Of a stretch of 64,000 nucleotides of DNA, positions 18,102 through 27,382 are shown one piece after another (within the stretch, counting starts at the first letter, position 1; every line of letters starts with the position of its first letter). Source of the DNA: Pseudomonas canadensis. Its GTDB lineage: Bacteria > Pseudomonadota > Gammaproteobacteria > Pseudomonadales > Pseudomonadaceae. Under the pieces are notes generated by a model, which did not search any database, was not told the DNA's origin, and saw nothing but the letters and a program-made list of their open reading frames with translations. The translations under genes and the position numbers were made by a program. The stretch covers positions 191,030 to 255,029 of the forward strand of contig NZ_KI628540.1 of assembly GCF_000503215.1 (NCBI RefSeq), in the 5' to 3' direction.

Positions 18102-20459
18102 TCAGAAGTCGACCGTGGCCGACAGGAGGAGGGTGCGTGGCGAACCCTGGGAAAACGCGCCGTAGGAGGCCACACCGGACCAGTATTCGCGGTCGAACAG
18201 GTTCTGCACCGTGGCGCGGAAGGTGGTCGGACGCTCGGCGATGCGCGTGCTGTAGCGCGCGCCGACATCGAAGCGGGTCCAGGCATCCAGCTGTTGGGTG
18301 TTGGCCTGGTTGACGTACTGGCTGGCGGTATAGATCGCGCCGCTGGTCAACGTCAGCCCTTCGACCCACGGGGTGTCCCATTCGGCCCAGAGGTTGGCTT
18401 GCACTTCGGGCACGCCCACCGGGGTGTTGCCCTGGTTGGCGGCGATGCTGGTTTTGGTGAGCTGTGCATCCAGCAGGGTCACGCCACCGAGCAGGCGCGT
18501 GCCTGGGGCGACTTCGCCAAACAGGCTCAGTTCCAGGCCGCGATTGCGTTGTTCGCCTTGCACCGAGAAGCGTCCCAGGGCCAGTTCACCCGTGGGTTTC
18601 TGGATCTGGAACAGCGCCAGCGTCGACATGAAGGTGCCGTAATCGAGCTTCACCCCGACTTCATGCTGCCTGGAAACGTAAGGCGCGAAGATCTCCCCAG
18701 CGTTGGCCGCATTGGACGGTGCCACATCGCCCTTGCTCAGGCCCTCGAGGTAGTTGTAGTAGAACGCCACATGCTCCCAGGGCTTGACCACCGCGCCGAA
18801 CAGCGGCGTGGTCTTGCTCGCGTCGTAGGCCGTGGTCACGGCACCGGCGGCGTTGTAGTTATGGGACTGGATGTTCTGTTTGCGCAAGCCCACGGTGACC
18901 TGCACGCGTTGGTCGAGTATCGACAGGGTGTCAGCAATGGCCGCGCCGGATAACTCGGTGGCGGAGACTTTCGGCGCGTCCGGCTTGGCGATGGAGGGTT
19001 TGGGGCGCTCGACCGGGTGGTAGATATTCGACAGCACCGGCGCGCCGGAGATTATCCCGCGTGACAGCTCATCGCGATAGCGGGTGACTTGCAGGGTACC
19101 GCTGTGGCTGATCGGCCCCGTGTCGAAGCGCAGGCGCGCACCGGCATCCACCGTGTAGCGCTGCACTTCGAAGCGGTAATAACCGGGGATCGATGAGGTG
19201 TCGCCGGCCGTGTTGACAATGCTTGGCGTCTGGTCGGACAGGCGCGCCACCGCCGATTTGCCGCCACCGGCATGGGCAAACACCGTCAAGTTGTCGGTGA
19301 GGTCGTACTCGCCACTGAGCAGGGCGGATTTGTCCCGGGTGCGCGACCAGCCCCAGTCCTGGCTGACGTTGGTACGGCCATTGGCGGCGTCGGGAATCTT
19401 TACGCCGGAGGCGATCAGGAACGGTCGGGACGCGGCGTCGAAGGTTTCTTCCTGGGAAATCAGGTCCAGGCTGGTCCGCAGGCTGTCGCCCTGGTAATCC
19501 AGGGACAGCGCACCGATGCCGACTTCACGGGATTGCTTGTCGATCACCGTGTCGCCTTGTTGCACGCCGCCGTTGAGACGCATACCAAAGCGGCGTTCCC
19601 CGCCAAAACGGCGGCTGATGTCGATCCGGTTACCGACGTGCGCATCCTGGGCATAGCTGGCGGTGTAGCGGGTCAGGTCTTCCTCGAGCGAGCGCTTGGG
19701 CACCACGTTGATCACTCCGCCCACCGCGCTGTTGGGTGACATGCCGTAGAGCAGCGCGCCGGGGCCTTTCACCACTTCGATACGTTCGGCGTATTCGGTG
19801 AACACCCGGTAGTTGGAGGCCACGCCGTACACGCCGTCGAACGCCAATTCGCCGAGGTTGCCTTCGCCCACCGGAAACCCACGGATGAAAAACGAGTCGA
19901 CAATGCCGCCGGTCTGCCCGGTGGAACGCACCGAGGAGTCGCGTTCCAGCAGATCGCCCACGGTGGTGGCTTGCTGGTCCTTGATCAACGAGGCGGTGTA
20001 GGTGCTGACGCTGAACGGTGCGTCCATCACATCCGCATTACCGAGCATGCCCAGTCGCCCGCCGACGGCCACTTGGCCGCCTGAATACAACGGTGGCAGG
20101 CTATTGGCGCGTAGCTCGACGCCACTGACCGTGGTGTCCGAGAGGGTGACTTGGCGCTGCACCAGCGTGTAGGTGCCGTCGCTGCGCAACACCATGTCCA
20201 GGCCGCTGCCGGCCAACAGGCGGGTGACGGCTTCCTGGGTTGAGTAAGTACCGGACAGCCCAGGGCTGGTCAGGCCTTCGGTGAGGGCCGGGACAAACGA
20301 CAGGGCGATGCCCGCGTCCACGGCAAAGCTCGACAGCGTGGCGCCGAGCGGGCCTGGCGCGATCTGGTAGGCACGGACCGCGACCGCATCCAACTGCGCG
20401 GCCATGGCGGCGCTGGCCAGGGCCAGGCTGAGCAGCGCGCTGCGAATCACAAGTATCAA
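18102..20459 (-). CDS. TonB-dependent siderophore receptor with STN signalling domain
   Basis: 785 aa. Signal peptide about 1-20, then an STN/secretin-TonB domain (about 32-110, IAPGPLGATLSSFAVDAGI, GTYSTQEAVTRLLAGSGL). Next come a plug (about 130-260, SVRSTGQTGGIVDSFFIRGF, ERIEVVKGPGALLYG) and a 22-strand barrel ending in TLLLSATVDF. The STN domain is what lets a receptor signal to a FecR-type anti-sigma, whose gene lies immediately upstream. The start is TTG at 20459 with CAGGG upstream. GTG at 20450 is the alternative. It is strongly similar throughout plug and barrel to the receptor at 23357. Confidence 0.92.
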   Translation of the reverse strand: MILVIRSALLSLALASAAMAAQLDAVAVRAYQIAPGPLGATLSSFAVDAGIALSFVPALTEGLTSPGLSGTYSTQEAVTRLLAGSGLDMVLRSDGTYTLVQRQVTLSDTTVSGVELRANSLPPLYSGGQVAVGGRLGMLGNADVMDAPFSVSTYTASLIKDQQATTVGDLLERDSSVRSTGQTGGIVDSFFIRGFPVGEGNLGELAFDGVYGVASNYRVFTEYAERIEVVKGPGALLYGMSPNSAVGGVINVVPKRSLEEDLTRYTASYAQDAHVGNRIDISRRFGGERRFGMRLNGGVQQGDTVIDKQSREVGIGALSLDYQGDSLRTSLDLISQEETFDAASRPFLIASGVKIPDAANGRTNVSQDWGWSRTRDKSALLSGEYDLTDNLTVFAHAGGGKSAVARLSDQTPSIVNTAGDTSSIPGYYRFEVQRYTVDAGARLRFDTGPISHSGTLQVTRYRDELSRGIISGAPVLSNIYHPVERPKPSIAKPDAPKVSATELSGAAIADTLSILDQRVQVTVGLRKQNIQSHNYNAAGAVTTAYDASKTTPLFGAVVKPWEHVAFYYNYLEGLSKGDVAPSNAANAGEIFAPYVSRQHEVGVKLDYGTFMSTLALFQIQKPTGELALGRFSVQGEQRNRGLELSLFGEVAPGTRLLGGVTLLDAQLTKTSIAANQGNTPVGVPEVQANLWAEWDTPWVEGLTLTSGAIYTASQYVNQANTQQLDAWTRFDVGARYSTRIAERPTTFRATVQNLFDREYWSGVASYGAFSQGSPRTLLLSATVDF

Positions 20460-20501
20460 AGGGAGCCCTGTGGACGAGAGGAAAAGGGGGGTTCCTGTGT
20501 G

Positions 20502-20528
20502 TGCCAGTCGAGATCGGAAAAAGTATCA
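20502..20528 (-). promoter_or_regulatory. Shared receptor promoter element, copy 1
   Basis: Read on the minus strand this carries TGATACTTTTTCC (20528 down to 20516), four variable bases, then TCGACTGGCA (20511 to 20502). The same 27-bp layout occurs in sense orientation before the second receptor gene at 23286-23312. It ends about 45 bp before the start codon. The likely role is recognition by the ECF sigma factor encoded at 21528-22043, or an associated activator. An A-rich tract lies a further 10-20 bp upstream in both cases. Confidence 0.65.
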
Positions 20529-20558
20529 CCCGAGCGGTGTTTTATTTTTCGCGCCCGC

Positions 20559-21527
20559 TCAGGCGGGCGACAGGGTGACCCAATAGCCGTTCAAGTGGCC
20601 GCTGACGAGCACTGGGTAGGTCTGCACCAGCATGTTCAAGGTGCGTTGGGTATCGCTGATGGGGAAGGCGCCGGAAATGCGCAGCTCGGCAATCGTCGGG
20701 TCATAGCGCACGAAGCCTCGGCGATAGCGGGTCAGCTCGGCGACGAAATCCGCCAGGCGCATCTTGTCGGCCATCAGCATGCCTTGGGTCCAGGCCCCAA
20801 CATTGCGGTCGGTGGGGGTGAGCGAGCCAAAGGTCTGCGCGGAAAAATCCATGCGTTGCCCGGCGTTGACCACCAACGGCGCCACCTGGCGGTTGTCGGC
20901 CAGCATTACTTTGACGGCGCCTTCGAGCACGGCCAGGTGGGTACGTGAGTTCAATTCGCGCACGGTAAAACGCGTGCCCAGGGCTTGCATGCGGCCCTGG
21001 CCGGTGCTGACAAGGAACGGGCGGGATGCATCCTGGGCGGTCTGCACCAGGATTTCACCTTCGCGCAAGTGCACTAGGCGTTGCTGGCTGTCGAACAGCA
21101 CGTCGATGGCGGAGTCGGTATTGAGGGTGATGCGCGAGCCGTCGGCCAGGACCCATTCGCGACGCTCGCCCACGCGGGTGCGGTAGTCGGCGGTCCACTG
21201 CTGGGTGTGCGCCAGTTTCCAACTGCCCCAGCCGACCGGCATCATCGCCAGCAGCAGGGCCAGCTTGCCCAGGGCTGCACGGCGTTCCGGGTGGCTCGGC
21301 CGATCCAGTGCCGACATGGCCAGGGCCGGCGGCAGGCCGTCCAACTTGCTTTGCAGCAACTGCGCACGGGCCCAGGCGCGATCACGCTCGGGGCTGCTGG
21401 CTTTCCAGCGCTCCCATTCGGCGCGTTCGTGGTCGCTGAGGCCGCCTTCGCTCAAGCGCATCAGCCACTCGGCGGCTTCTTCGAGGACTTCGGGGGCTAA
21501 CGGGGGTTGCTTGCGCAGGCTGAGCAC
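20559..21527 (-). CDS. FecR-family anti-sigma factor / sigma regulator
   Basis: 322 aa, starting with GTG at 21527 directly after the sigma factor stop. The N-terminal cytoplasmic DUF4880 part (EEAAEWLMRLSEGGLSDHERAEWERW) binds sigma. One membrane helix lies at about 85-103. The periplasmic FecR domain contains GERREWVLADGSRITLNTDSA, and a C-terminal STN-like portion faces the receptor. It transmits the loaded-receptor signal to the sigma factor. Typical length for FecR/FpvR proteins. Confidence 0.93.
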   Translation of the reverse strand: MLSLRKQPPLAPEVLEEAAEWLMRLSEGGLSDHERAEWERWKASSPERDRAWARAQLLQSKLDGLPPALAMSALDRPSHPERRAALGKLALLLAMMPVGWGSWKLAHTQQWTADYRTRVGERREWVLADGSRITLNTDSAIDVLFDSQQRLVHLREGEILVQTAQDASRPFLVSTGQGRMQALGTRFTVRELNSRTHLAVLEGAVKVMLADNRQVAPLVVNAGQRMDFSAQTFGSLTPTDRNVGAWTQGMLMADKMRLADFVAELTRYRRGFVRYDPTIAELRISGAFPISDTQRTLNMLVQTYPVLVSGHLNGYWVTLSPA

Positions 21528-22043
21528 TTATTCCACCAGCATCAGGCACTGCACAAAAGCCTGTTTCATGTAGCGTTTGACGGTGATCAGCGATACGCCC
21601 AGTTGCTCGGCGATGTCCTGGTATTTGAGGCCGTTGAGTTGCGACAGCAGGAACGCCCGCTTGGCCAGTGACGGCAGGGCGTCGAGCATCGCGTCGATCT
21701 CGTGCAGGGTCTCCAGCACCACAAAATGCGCTTCCGGCGAAGGCACTTCATGGGGCGGCACGCTGGCGAGCGCCTCCAGGTAAGCGCGTTCCAACGCCTT
21801 GCGCTGATACCAGTTGACCAGGATGCCCTTGGCCACACAGCTCAGGTACGCCCGTGGCTGGTCGATCACCGTGACCTGGGAGGCGAGGATGCGCGTGAAG
21901 GTGTCCTGGGCCAGGTCGGCCGCGTCCATGGCGTTGCCGAGTTTGCGCTTGAGCGTGGCGTACAGCCAACCGTGATGGCCGCTGTATAGGGCCTCGATCG
22001 CGCGCAGGTGCTGCTGGTTATCGGCGGTAAGGATTTCGCTCAT
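21528..22043 (-). CDS. ECF RNA polymerase sigma factor, FecI type
   Basis: 171 aa. Region 2 (HHGWLYATLKRKLGNAMDAADLAQDTFTRIL) and region 4 (LPSLAKRAFLLSQLNGLKYQD, then LGVSLITVKRYMKQAF) are complete. It is the iron-starvation sigma paired with the FecR protein downstream. A Fur-box-like sequence lies 17 bp upstream of the ATG. Expected targets are the receptor genes that share the 27-bp element on either side. Confidence 0.94.
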   Translation of the reverse strand: MSEILTADNQQHLRAIEALYSGHHGWLYATLKRKLGNAMDAADLAQDTFTRILASQVTVIDQPRAYLSCVAKGILVNWYQRKALERAYLEALASVPPHEVPSPEAHFVVLETLHEIDAMLDALPSLAKRAFLLSQLNGLKYQDIAEQLGVSLITVKRYMKQAFVQCLMLVE

Positions 22044-22059
22044 GGCGCGGATCCGTGCA

Positions 22060-22078
22060 ATTGAGAAGTATTCCCAAT
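22060..22078 (-). promoter_or_regulatory. Putative Fur box upstream of the ECF sigma gene
   Basis: ATTGAGAAGTATTCCCAAT agrees at 15 of 19 positions with the commonly seen symmetrical Pseudomonas Fur site AATGAGAATTATTCTCATT. It sits between the MFS stop (22080) and the sigma start (22043), where an iron repressor would be expected for an iron-starvation sigma factor. The assignment is by eye. Confidence 0.5.
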
Positions 22079-22079
22079 G

Positions 22080-23252
22080 CTAAGGGACAACCCTGTGGGA
22101 ACGCAACGCGAGAATCGCAACCCAGGCCAACGCGTACGCCAGGCACACGAACAGGTAGGTGTACGCCAGGCCATACACCTGGCTGAGCAACCCGCCGAGG
22201 CAGATGCCGGCAATCGAGGCGAACTGCGCGGTGCCTTGGGCGAGGCCCAGCACATGGCCCTGACGGGAGCTATCGACGGTCTTGGAGATCAGCGCCGTCA
22301 GCACCGGGGTGGTCGCGCCCAACAGCACGCCCCAGATGAAGTAGGTGCACACAAACACCACAGGTTCGCGGGTGACCCCGGCCAGGCCGGTGAGGGCAAT
22401 GCAACCGAGCACCACGTAAGCGATGCGCCGTAGCGTGTCGGCTTGCGTACGGCCCTCGAAATGCCGCGACCAAGCCGTGGCCGACAGGATAAACCCCAGC
22501 GCCAGCAAGCCGTAGCACAGGCCCACCACCGCGTTGCTCACGGCGAAGGTGCTGCTCACATAAAGCGAGAACGAAGTCTGCGGCAGCATTCGCGCGAGCA
22601 GCAGAATGCCCATCACGCTCAGCAGCGGCAGTAACGCAGACCCTTGCCACACACCACCCTTGTCAGCGGACGCGGTTTTCTTGACCGGCGCAACATCCGG
22701 CAAAGTCACCGCCGCCACCAGCGTGCACACCGCGCAGAGTGCGGCGGCGCTGAGGTTGATCCAGAAGAACGTCGCATGGTCGAGGATCAAGCCGCCCACC
22801 ACCGCGCCCAGCAATGAGCCGACATTGGTGGAAATCTGCAAAAGCGCAAACAGCCGCGCCCGCCGCGAATGCGCCTCTATGCTCACCCCATACGCCTGCG
22901 CCGGGGCGATGTACCCGGCGCATGCACCCTGCAGGAAGCGCAGGATCAGGATGGTCCAAAGGTCGCTGAACAGCGCGAGTCCCAGTTGGGTCAAGGTGAG
23001 CCCGACCAGTGCGCGGATCATCATCAGCTTGTGGCCGTAGCGATCACCGATACGGCCCCAGAACGCACTGGTCAGCAGGATGCCAAGCATCGGCCCCACG
23101 TACACCGCGATGCTGGCGAAGCTGAACAGGGTGTCGGAATCGGTCAGCCCGCGCAGGTGCAAGGGCCAGAATGGGCCGCTCATTTCCATGGCGCCCATCG
23201 ACACAAGTTGGATCGTGAACAGCAGGTAAATCAGGACACGGGTGGTTGGCAT
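22080..23252 (-). CDS. MFS transporter of a siderophore locus
   Basis: 390 aa, twelve membrane helices, DHA1-like. Motif A-type loop FWGRIGDRYGHKLMMI (about 65-80), motif C-type region GACAGYIAPAQAYGVSIEA and a second-half repeat. It is the first gene of the minus-strand run that continues into the sigma factor after 36 bp. MFS proteins in such loci either export a siderophore or move the siderophore in or out across the inner membrane. Since no siderophore synthesis gene is present, recycling or handling of a foreign siderophore is plausible. Confidence 0.82.
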   Translation of the reverse strand: MPTTRVLIYLLFTIQLVSMGAMEMSGPFWPLHLRGLTDSDTLFSFASIAVYVGPMLGILLTSAFWGRIGDRYGHKLMMIRALVGLTLTQLGLALFSDLWTILILRFLQGACAGYIAPAQAYGVSIEAHSRRARLFALLQISTNVGSLLGAVVGGLILDHATFFWINLSAAALCAVCTLVAAVTLPDVAPVKKTASADKGGVWQGSALLPLLSVMGILLLARMLPQTSFSLYVSSTFAVSNAVVGLCYGLLALGFILSATAWSRHFEGRTQADTLRRIAYVVLGCIALTGLAGVTREPVVFVCTYFIWGVLLGATTPVLTALISKTVDSSRQGHVLGLAQGTAQFASIAGICLGGLLSQVYGLAYTYLFVCLAYALAWVAILALRSHRVVP

Positions 23253-23285
23253 GAGTCGGTCTCGGTAAAAAAACGTGCGGGACGC

Positions 23286-23312
23286 TGATACTTTTTCCCG
23301 CGTCGGCTGGCA
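23286..23312 (+). promoter_or_regulatory. Shared receptor promoter element, copy 2
   Basis: TGATACTTTTTCC (23286-23298), four variable bases, TCGGCTGGCA (23303-23312). It matches copy 1 ahead of the STN receptor in sequence, orientation and distance to the start codon (44 bp here). Confidence 0.65.
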
Positions 23313-23356
23313 TCAGGGGTAATGCTCATTTCTCACGATGAAAGGACCCTGATGCC

Positions 23357-25522
23357 ATGCCCGTTGCCAGCCGGTTAACCCTCGCTGTCCGTACTGCCCT
23401 GATGCTCGCCGCCGCTAGCACCAACGCCTGGGCTGCCACCCAGGCGTCGACCGACGACAGCGCGCAAAGCCTGACCCTTGACGCGACGAACGTCAACGCC
23501 GTTTACCACGGCCCCACCGACTTGCCGGAGGTACTCGCCGGTGGCCAGGTCGCCCGTGGCGCGCGTTTGGGCATGCTGGGCAACAAGGACGTGATGGACA
23601 CGCCGTTCAGCGTCACCAGCTACACCGCCAAGACCCTGGCCGACCTGCAAACGGTGACCGTGGCCGATGCGTTGGAGCGGGATCCTTCGGTGCGCTCAAC
23701 CGGCCAGACTGGCGGTATTGTCGATTCGTTTTTCATCCGGGGCTTTGCCATCGGCGAGGGCAACCTGGGCGAGTTGGCCTACGACGGTGTGTACGGCGTG
23801 GCGCCCAACTACCGGGCGTTTACCGAGTACGCTGAGCGCGTCGAAGTGCTCAAGGGACCGGGCGCGTTGATGTACGGGATTTCACCGAACAGCGGCGTGG
23901 GCGGGGTGATCAACATCGTGCCCAAGCGCCCGCTGGACCAGGATTTGACGCGCTTCACCGGCAGCTACGCTTCGGACTCCCAAGTGGGCGGTCACCTGGA
24001 TATCAGCCGACGCTTCGGTGACGAAAACCAGTTTGGCGTGCGCTTCAACGGCAGCCTGCAGGGCGGCGATACCGCCGTGGACAACCAGAACCGCGACGTC
24101 GGTATCGGCGCCATTGCCCTGGATTATCGCGGTGAGCGCCTGCGCCTGAACCTCGACTACATCAGCCAGAAGGAAAGCTGGGAGGGCGCCTCGCGGCCCT
24201 TCACCATTGCGCCAGGAGTAGAAGTTCCGTCCGCGCCGAATGGCCGCACCAGCCTGCCGCAGAAATGGGGTTGGTCCGATACCAAGGAGCAATCGGCCTT
24301 GCTCGGCGGCGAATACGACCTCAACGACAACCTGACCGTGTTCGTCCATGCCGGTGGCGGCAAGTCGGATGTGAAACGCATGTCCGACCAGGTGCCGCGC
24401 ATCCTCAATGACGCCGGCGACACCAGCAATATCCCGGGCTACTATAAATTCAACGTCGACCGCTCGACCGCTGACGTGGGCCTGCGCGGGCTGTTCGCCA
24501 CGGGGCCGGTCACCCACACCACCACATTGATGGCGACCCGTTACCAAGATGAACTGTCGCGGGGCATCACCAACGGCACGGAGATCCGCTCCAACATCTA
24601 CCATCCGGTCGACACGCCCAAGCAATCGATCAACACGCCGAAGGTGCTGCGCATTTCCGAATCGGAACTGTCCGGCGTGGCGCTGACCGACACCTTGGGG
24701 ATTCTGGATGACCGCATTCAGCTGACGTTGGGCGTGCGCCGCCAGGACATCGAGTCGCGCAACTACAGCGCCACCGGTGTGGTCAGCTCGCGCTACAAAG
24801 ACAACGCCACCACGCCGTTGGTGGGGGTGGTGCTCAAGCCCTGGGAGGATGTGTCGCTCTACTACAACTATGTTGAAGGCCTAAGCAAAGGTGATATCGC
24901 CCCCGGTACCGCTGCCAATGCCGGCGAGACGTTTGCACCTTACGAGTCCAAGCAGCACGAACTTGGCGTGAAGTATGAGCACGGCACCTTCGTGACCACC
25001 GTGGCGCTGTTCCAGATTGAAAAGCCCAGCGGCGAATTGGGCGCCAACGGTGTGTATTCAGTACAGGCCGAACAGCGTAACCGAGGCCTCGAACTGAGCA
25101 TGTTCGGCGAAGTGGCGCCCGGCACTCGCTTGATGGGCGGCGTGACCTTCCTCGATGGCGAGCTGACCCGGTCCGCGACTGCCGCCAACCGTGGCAATAA
25201 ACCGGTAGGCGTGCCGGATATCCAGGCCAACCTCTGGGCCGAGTGGGACACGCCGTGGCTGGAAGGCTTCACCCTCACCGGCGGTGCGATCTACACCGAT
25301 AGCCAGTACGTCAGCCAGGCCAATACCCAGGAACTGGATTCATGGACGCGCATCGATGCCGGCGCGCGTTATGCGACCAAGATCGAAGGCCGGCCAACGA
25401 CCTTCCGCGCGACCGTACAGAACGTGTTTGACCGTGAGTACTGGTCGGGCGTGGCCTCGTACGGCGCCTTCTCGCCGGGTTACCCGCGCACCTTGCAGCT
25501 GTCGGCCACGGTGGACTTCTGA
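23357..25522 (+). CDS. TonB-dependent siderophore receptor lacking an STN domain (paralogue of the 18102 gene)
   Basis: 721 aa from ATG 23357 (AAAGGA 10 nt upstream). Signal peptide about 1-26 (LMLAAASTNAWAA). The plug starts directly, with PFSVTSYTAKTLADLQTVTV and SVRSTGQTGGIVDSFFIRGF. The barrel ends TLQLSATVDF. Plug and barrel follow the 18102-20459 receptor almost segment by segment (GVYGVAPNYRAFTEYAERVE, GITNGTEIRSNIYHPV), but the 80-residue signalling domain is absent. It can transport but not signal, so its expression presumably depends on the neighbour's sigma system. It ends 4 bp from the convergent acyl-CoA synthetase gene. Confidence 0.92.
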   Translation: MPVASRLTLAVRTALMLAAASTNAWAATQASTDDSAQSLTLDATNVNAVYHGPTDLPEVLAGGQVARGARLGMLGNKDVMDTPFSVTSYTAKTLADLQTVTVADALERDPSVRSTGQTGGIVDSFFIRGFAIGEGNLGELAYDGVYGVAPNYRAFTEYAERVEVLKGPGALMYGISPNSGVGGVINIVPKRPLDQDLTRFTGSYASDSQVGGHLDISRRFGDENQFGVRFNGSLQGGDTAVDNQNRDVGIGAIALDYRGERLRLNLDYISQKESWEGASRPFTIAPGVEVPSAPNGRTSLPQKWGWSDTKEQSALLGGEYDLNDNLTVFVHAGGGKSDVKRMSDQVPRILNDAGDTSNIPGYYKFNVDRSTADVGLRGLFATGPVTHTTTLMATRYQDELSRGITNGTEIRSNIYHPVDTPKQSINTPKVLRISESELSGVALTDTLGILDDRIQLTLGVRRQDIESRNYSATGVVSSRYKDNATTPLVGVVLKPWEDVSLYYNYVEGLSKGDIAPGTAANAGETFAPYESKQHELGVKYEHGTFVTTVALFQIEKPSGELGANGVYSVQAEQRNRGLELSMFGEVAPGTRLMGGVTFLDGELTRSATAANRGNKPVGVPDIQANLWAEWDTPWLEGFTLTGGAIYTDSQYVSQANTQELDSWTRIDAGARYATKIEGRPTTFRATVQNVFDREYWSGVASYGAFSPGYPRTLQLSATVDF

Positions 25523-25526
25523 CCGG

Positions 25527-27209
25527 TCAGGCAAAGTCCTCTTCGAAATACTCCTGTTCACCGCGTGTGTCGCTTTGGCGCCGCACCACCTCCATCTGCC
25601 GCAGCTCCACGCGGCGGATTTTTCCGGAGATGGTCTTGGGCAGCTCGCTGACAAACTCGATGCGTCGCACCCGCTTGTAAGGGGCGAGATTTTCGCGGGC
25701 GAAGGCGAGGATGTGCCGGGCCAGTTCCTGGCTGCCCGCTGCGTCGTGGGCCAGGATCAGGAACGCCTTCGGCACCGCCAGGCGCAACGGATCGGGGCTC
25801 GGCACCACGGCCACTTCCATGACCGCCGGGTGTTCAATCAAGGCGCTTTCCAGTTCGAATGGGCTGATGCGGTAGTCGGAGGCCTTGAACACATCGTCGG
25901 CGCGACCGACGAAGGTGATGTAGCCGTCGGCGTCGATCTGCGCGGTGTCGCCGGTGCGGTAGTAGCCGTCACGCATGACCTCGGCGGTTTTCTCCGGGCT
26001 GTCCTCATAACAGAGCATCAGGCCGAGCGGACGAGCGTCCAGGGGCAGGGCGACTTCGCCTTCAGTACCAGGATTGCCATCCGGGTCGAGCAGCGCAACC
26101 TGATAGCCCGGCAACGGGCGGCCCATGGAACCGGGCTTGAGCACCTGGCCGGGCGTGTTGCCCACCAGGGCAGTGGTTTCCGATTGGCCGAAGCCATCAC
26201 GCAACGGCAGGCCCCAGGCATGCTGGATCTGTTCGATGATTTCCGGGTTCAGCGGCTCACCGGCGCCTACCAGTTCGCGCAGGCTCAAGCGTGATTTGTA
26301 GCTGGCGAGATCCTCTTGGATCAGCATGCGCCATACCGTGGGCGGCGCACACAGGCTGGTCACGCCGTAGCGTTCCAACGCACTGAGCAAGGCCGGCGCG
26401 CTGAACCGCGCGACGTTATGGATAAAGATGCACGCGCCGGCATTCCACGGGGCGAACAGGCAACTCCATGCGTGCTTGGCCCAACCCGGTGATGAGATAT
26501 TCAGGTGCAGGTCGCCCGGTTGCAGGCCGATCCAGTACATGGTCGACAGGTGGCCGACGGGGTAGCTCTGGTGGCTGTGCAGCACCATCTTCGGCTTGGA
26601 CGTGGTGCCGGACGTGAAATACAGCAGCATCGGATCGGTGGCCAGGGTGCGGCCTTCGGCCTCGAACTGCTCGGGGTATTCAAAGGCCGCGTTGTGCGCG
26701 ACCCAACCGGCAGGGGCAGACCCCACACAGACGCGGCTGCAACCGTCCGCCAGCCCGGCGAACTTGTGCACATGTGCTTCACCCACCACCAGGTGACGAA
26801 CCTGCCCGCGCTCGATGCGGTCGCGCAGGTCATCGGGGTTCAACAACGCTGTGGCCGGGATGACCACCGCGCCGAGCTTGAATGCGGCAAGCATGGTGTC
26901 CCACAACGCCACATCATTGCCGAGCATCAACAACACACGATCACCCCGGCGCACGCCGAGGGCGCGCAGGTGGTTGGCCACCTGGTTGGAGCGCGTAGCC
27001 AGTTGCTGGAAGCTGTAGCGCTGCCCGCTGTTGTCTTCCTCTACGATCCACAGCGCATCCGCCGCATTACCCTCAGCCATGGCGTCGAAATAGTCCAGGG
27101 CCCAGTTGAATTCGCCCAGTTGCGGCCAACGGAAATCCCGTACGGCGGTGGCGTAGTCGGTGCGGTGAGCGAGCAGAAAATCCCGAGCGGCCAGGAAGGG
27201 CTGGGTCAT
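25527..27209 (-). CDS. AMP-forming acyl-CoA synthetase (acetyl-/medium-chain type)
   Basis: 560 aa, ANL superfamily. Motifs: P-loop-like LLYFTSGTTSKPKMVLHSH (about 200-218), GEPLNPEI, DGFGQSETTALVGNTPG, the hinge region YRTGDTAQIDADGYITFVGR, and the C-terminal catalytic Lys in LPKTISGKIRR. Converts a carboxylic acid, CoA and ATP to acyl-CoA, AMP and PPi. Length and motifs resemble acyl-CoA synthetases of the acs/benzoate-like branch. Substrate not deducible. AAGGA lies 7 nt before ATG 27209. No partner gene adjoins it. Confidence 0.88.
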   Translation of the reverse strand: MTQPFLAARDFLLAHRTDYATAVRDFRWPQLGEFNWALDYFDAMAEGNAADALWIVEEDNSGQRYSFQQLATRSNQVANHLRALGVRRGDRVLLMLGNDVALWDTMLAAFKLGAVVIPATALLNPDDLRDRIERGQVRHLVVGEAHVHKFAGLADGCSRVCVGSAPAGWVAHNAAFEYPEQFEAEGRTLATDPMLLYFTSGTTSKPKMVLHSHQSYPVGHLSTMYWIGLQPGDLHLNISSPGWAKHAWSCLFAPWNAGACIFIHNVARFSAPALLSALERYGVTSLCAPPTVWRMLIQEDLASYKSRLSLRELVGAGEPLNPEIIEQIQHAWGLPLRDGFGQSETTALVGNTPGQVLKPGSMGRPLPGYQVALLDPDGNPGTEGEVALPLDARPLGLMLCYEDSPEKTAEVMRDGYYRTGDTAQIDADGYITFVGRADDVFKASDYRISPFELESALIEHPAVMEVAVVPSPDPLRLAVPKAFLILAHDAAGSQELARHILAFARENLAPYKRVRRIEFVSELPKTISGKIRRVELRQMEVVRRQSDTRGEQEYFEEDFA

Positions 27210-27382
27210 GGTGGCTGTCCTTAATTATTGTTGTGGGACTTTGCCTCGGCTGAACCGAGAAGCTGGACCGAGTATAGGCACGCAGAAATCAGAGCAGAAC
27301 GCTCAAAAACACCGTTGCGTTGTGCAAAAAAGTCATGGGTGTTGAACCGCCAAGCAGGGTGATTGACGATAAAGACGTAAAA

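Noticed and set aside
18085..18381. N-terminal extension of the iron-binding protein
   Set aside because: It overlaps the receptor gene, is Arg/Pro/His-rich, and would bury the evident signal peptide starting at 18084.
23317..23337. Possible Fur box GGTAATGCTCATTTCTC upstream of the second receptor
   Set aside because: Only about 11 of 19 positions agree with the Fur consensus, not better than chance in this AT-richer gap.
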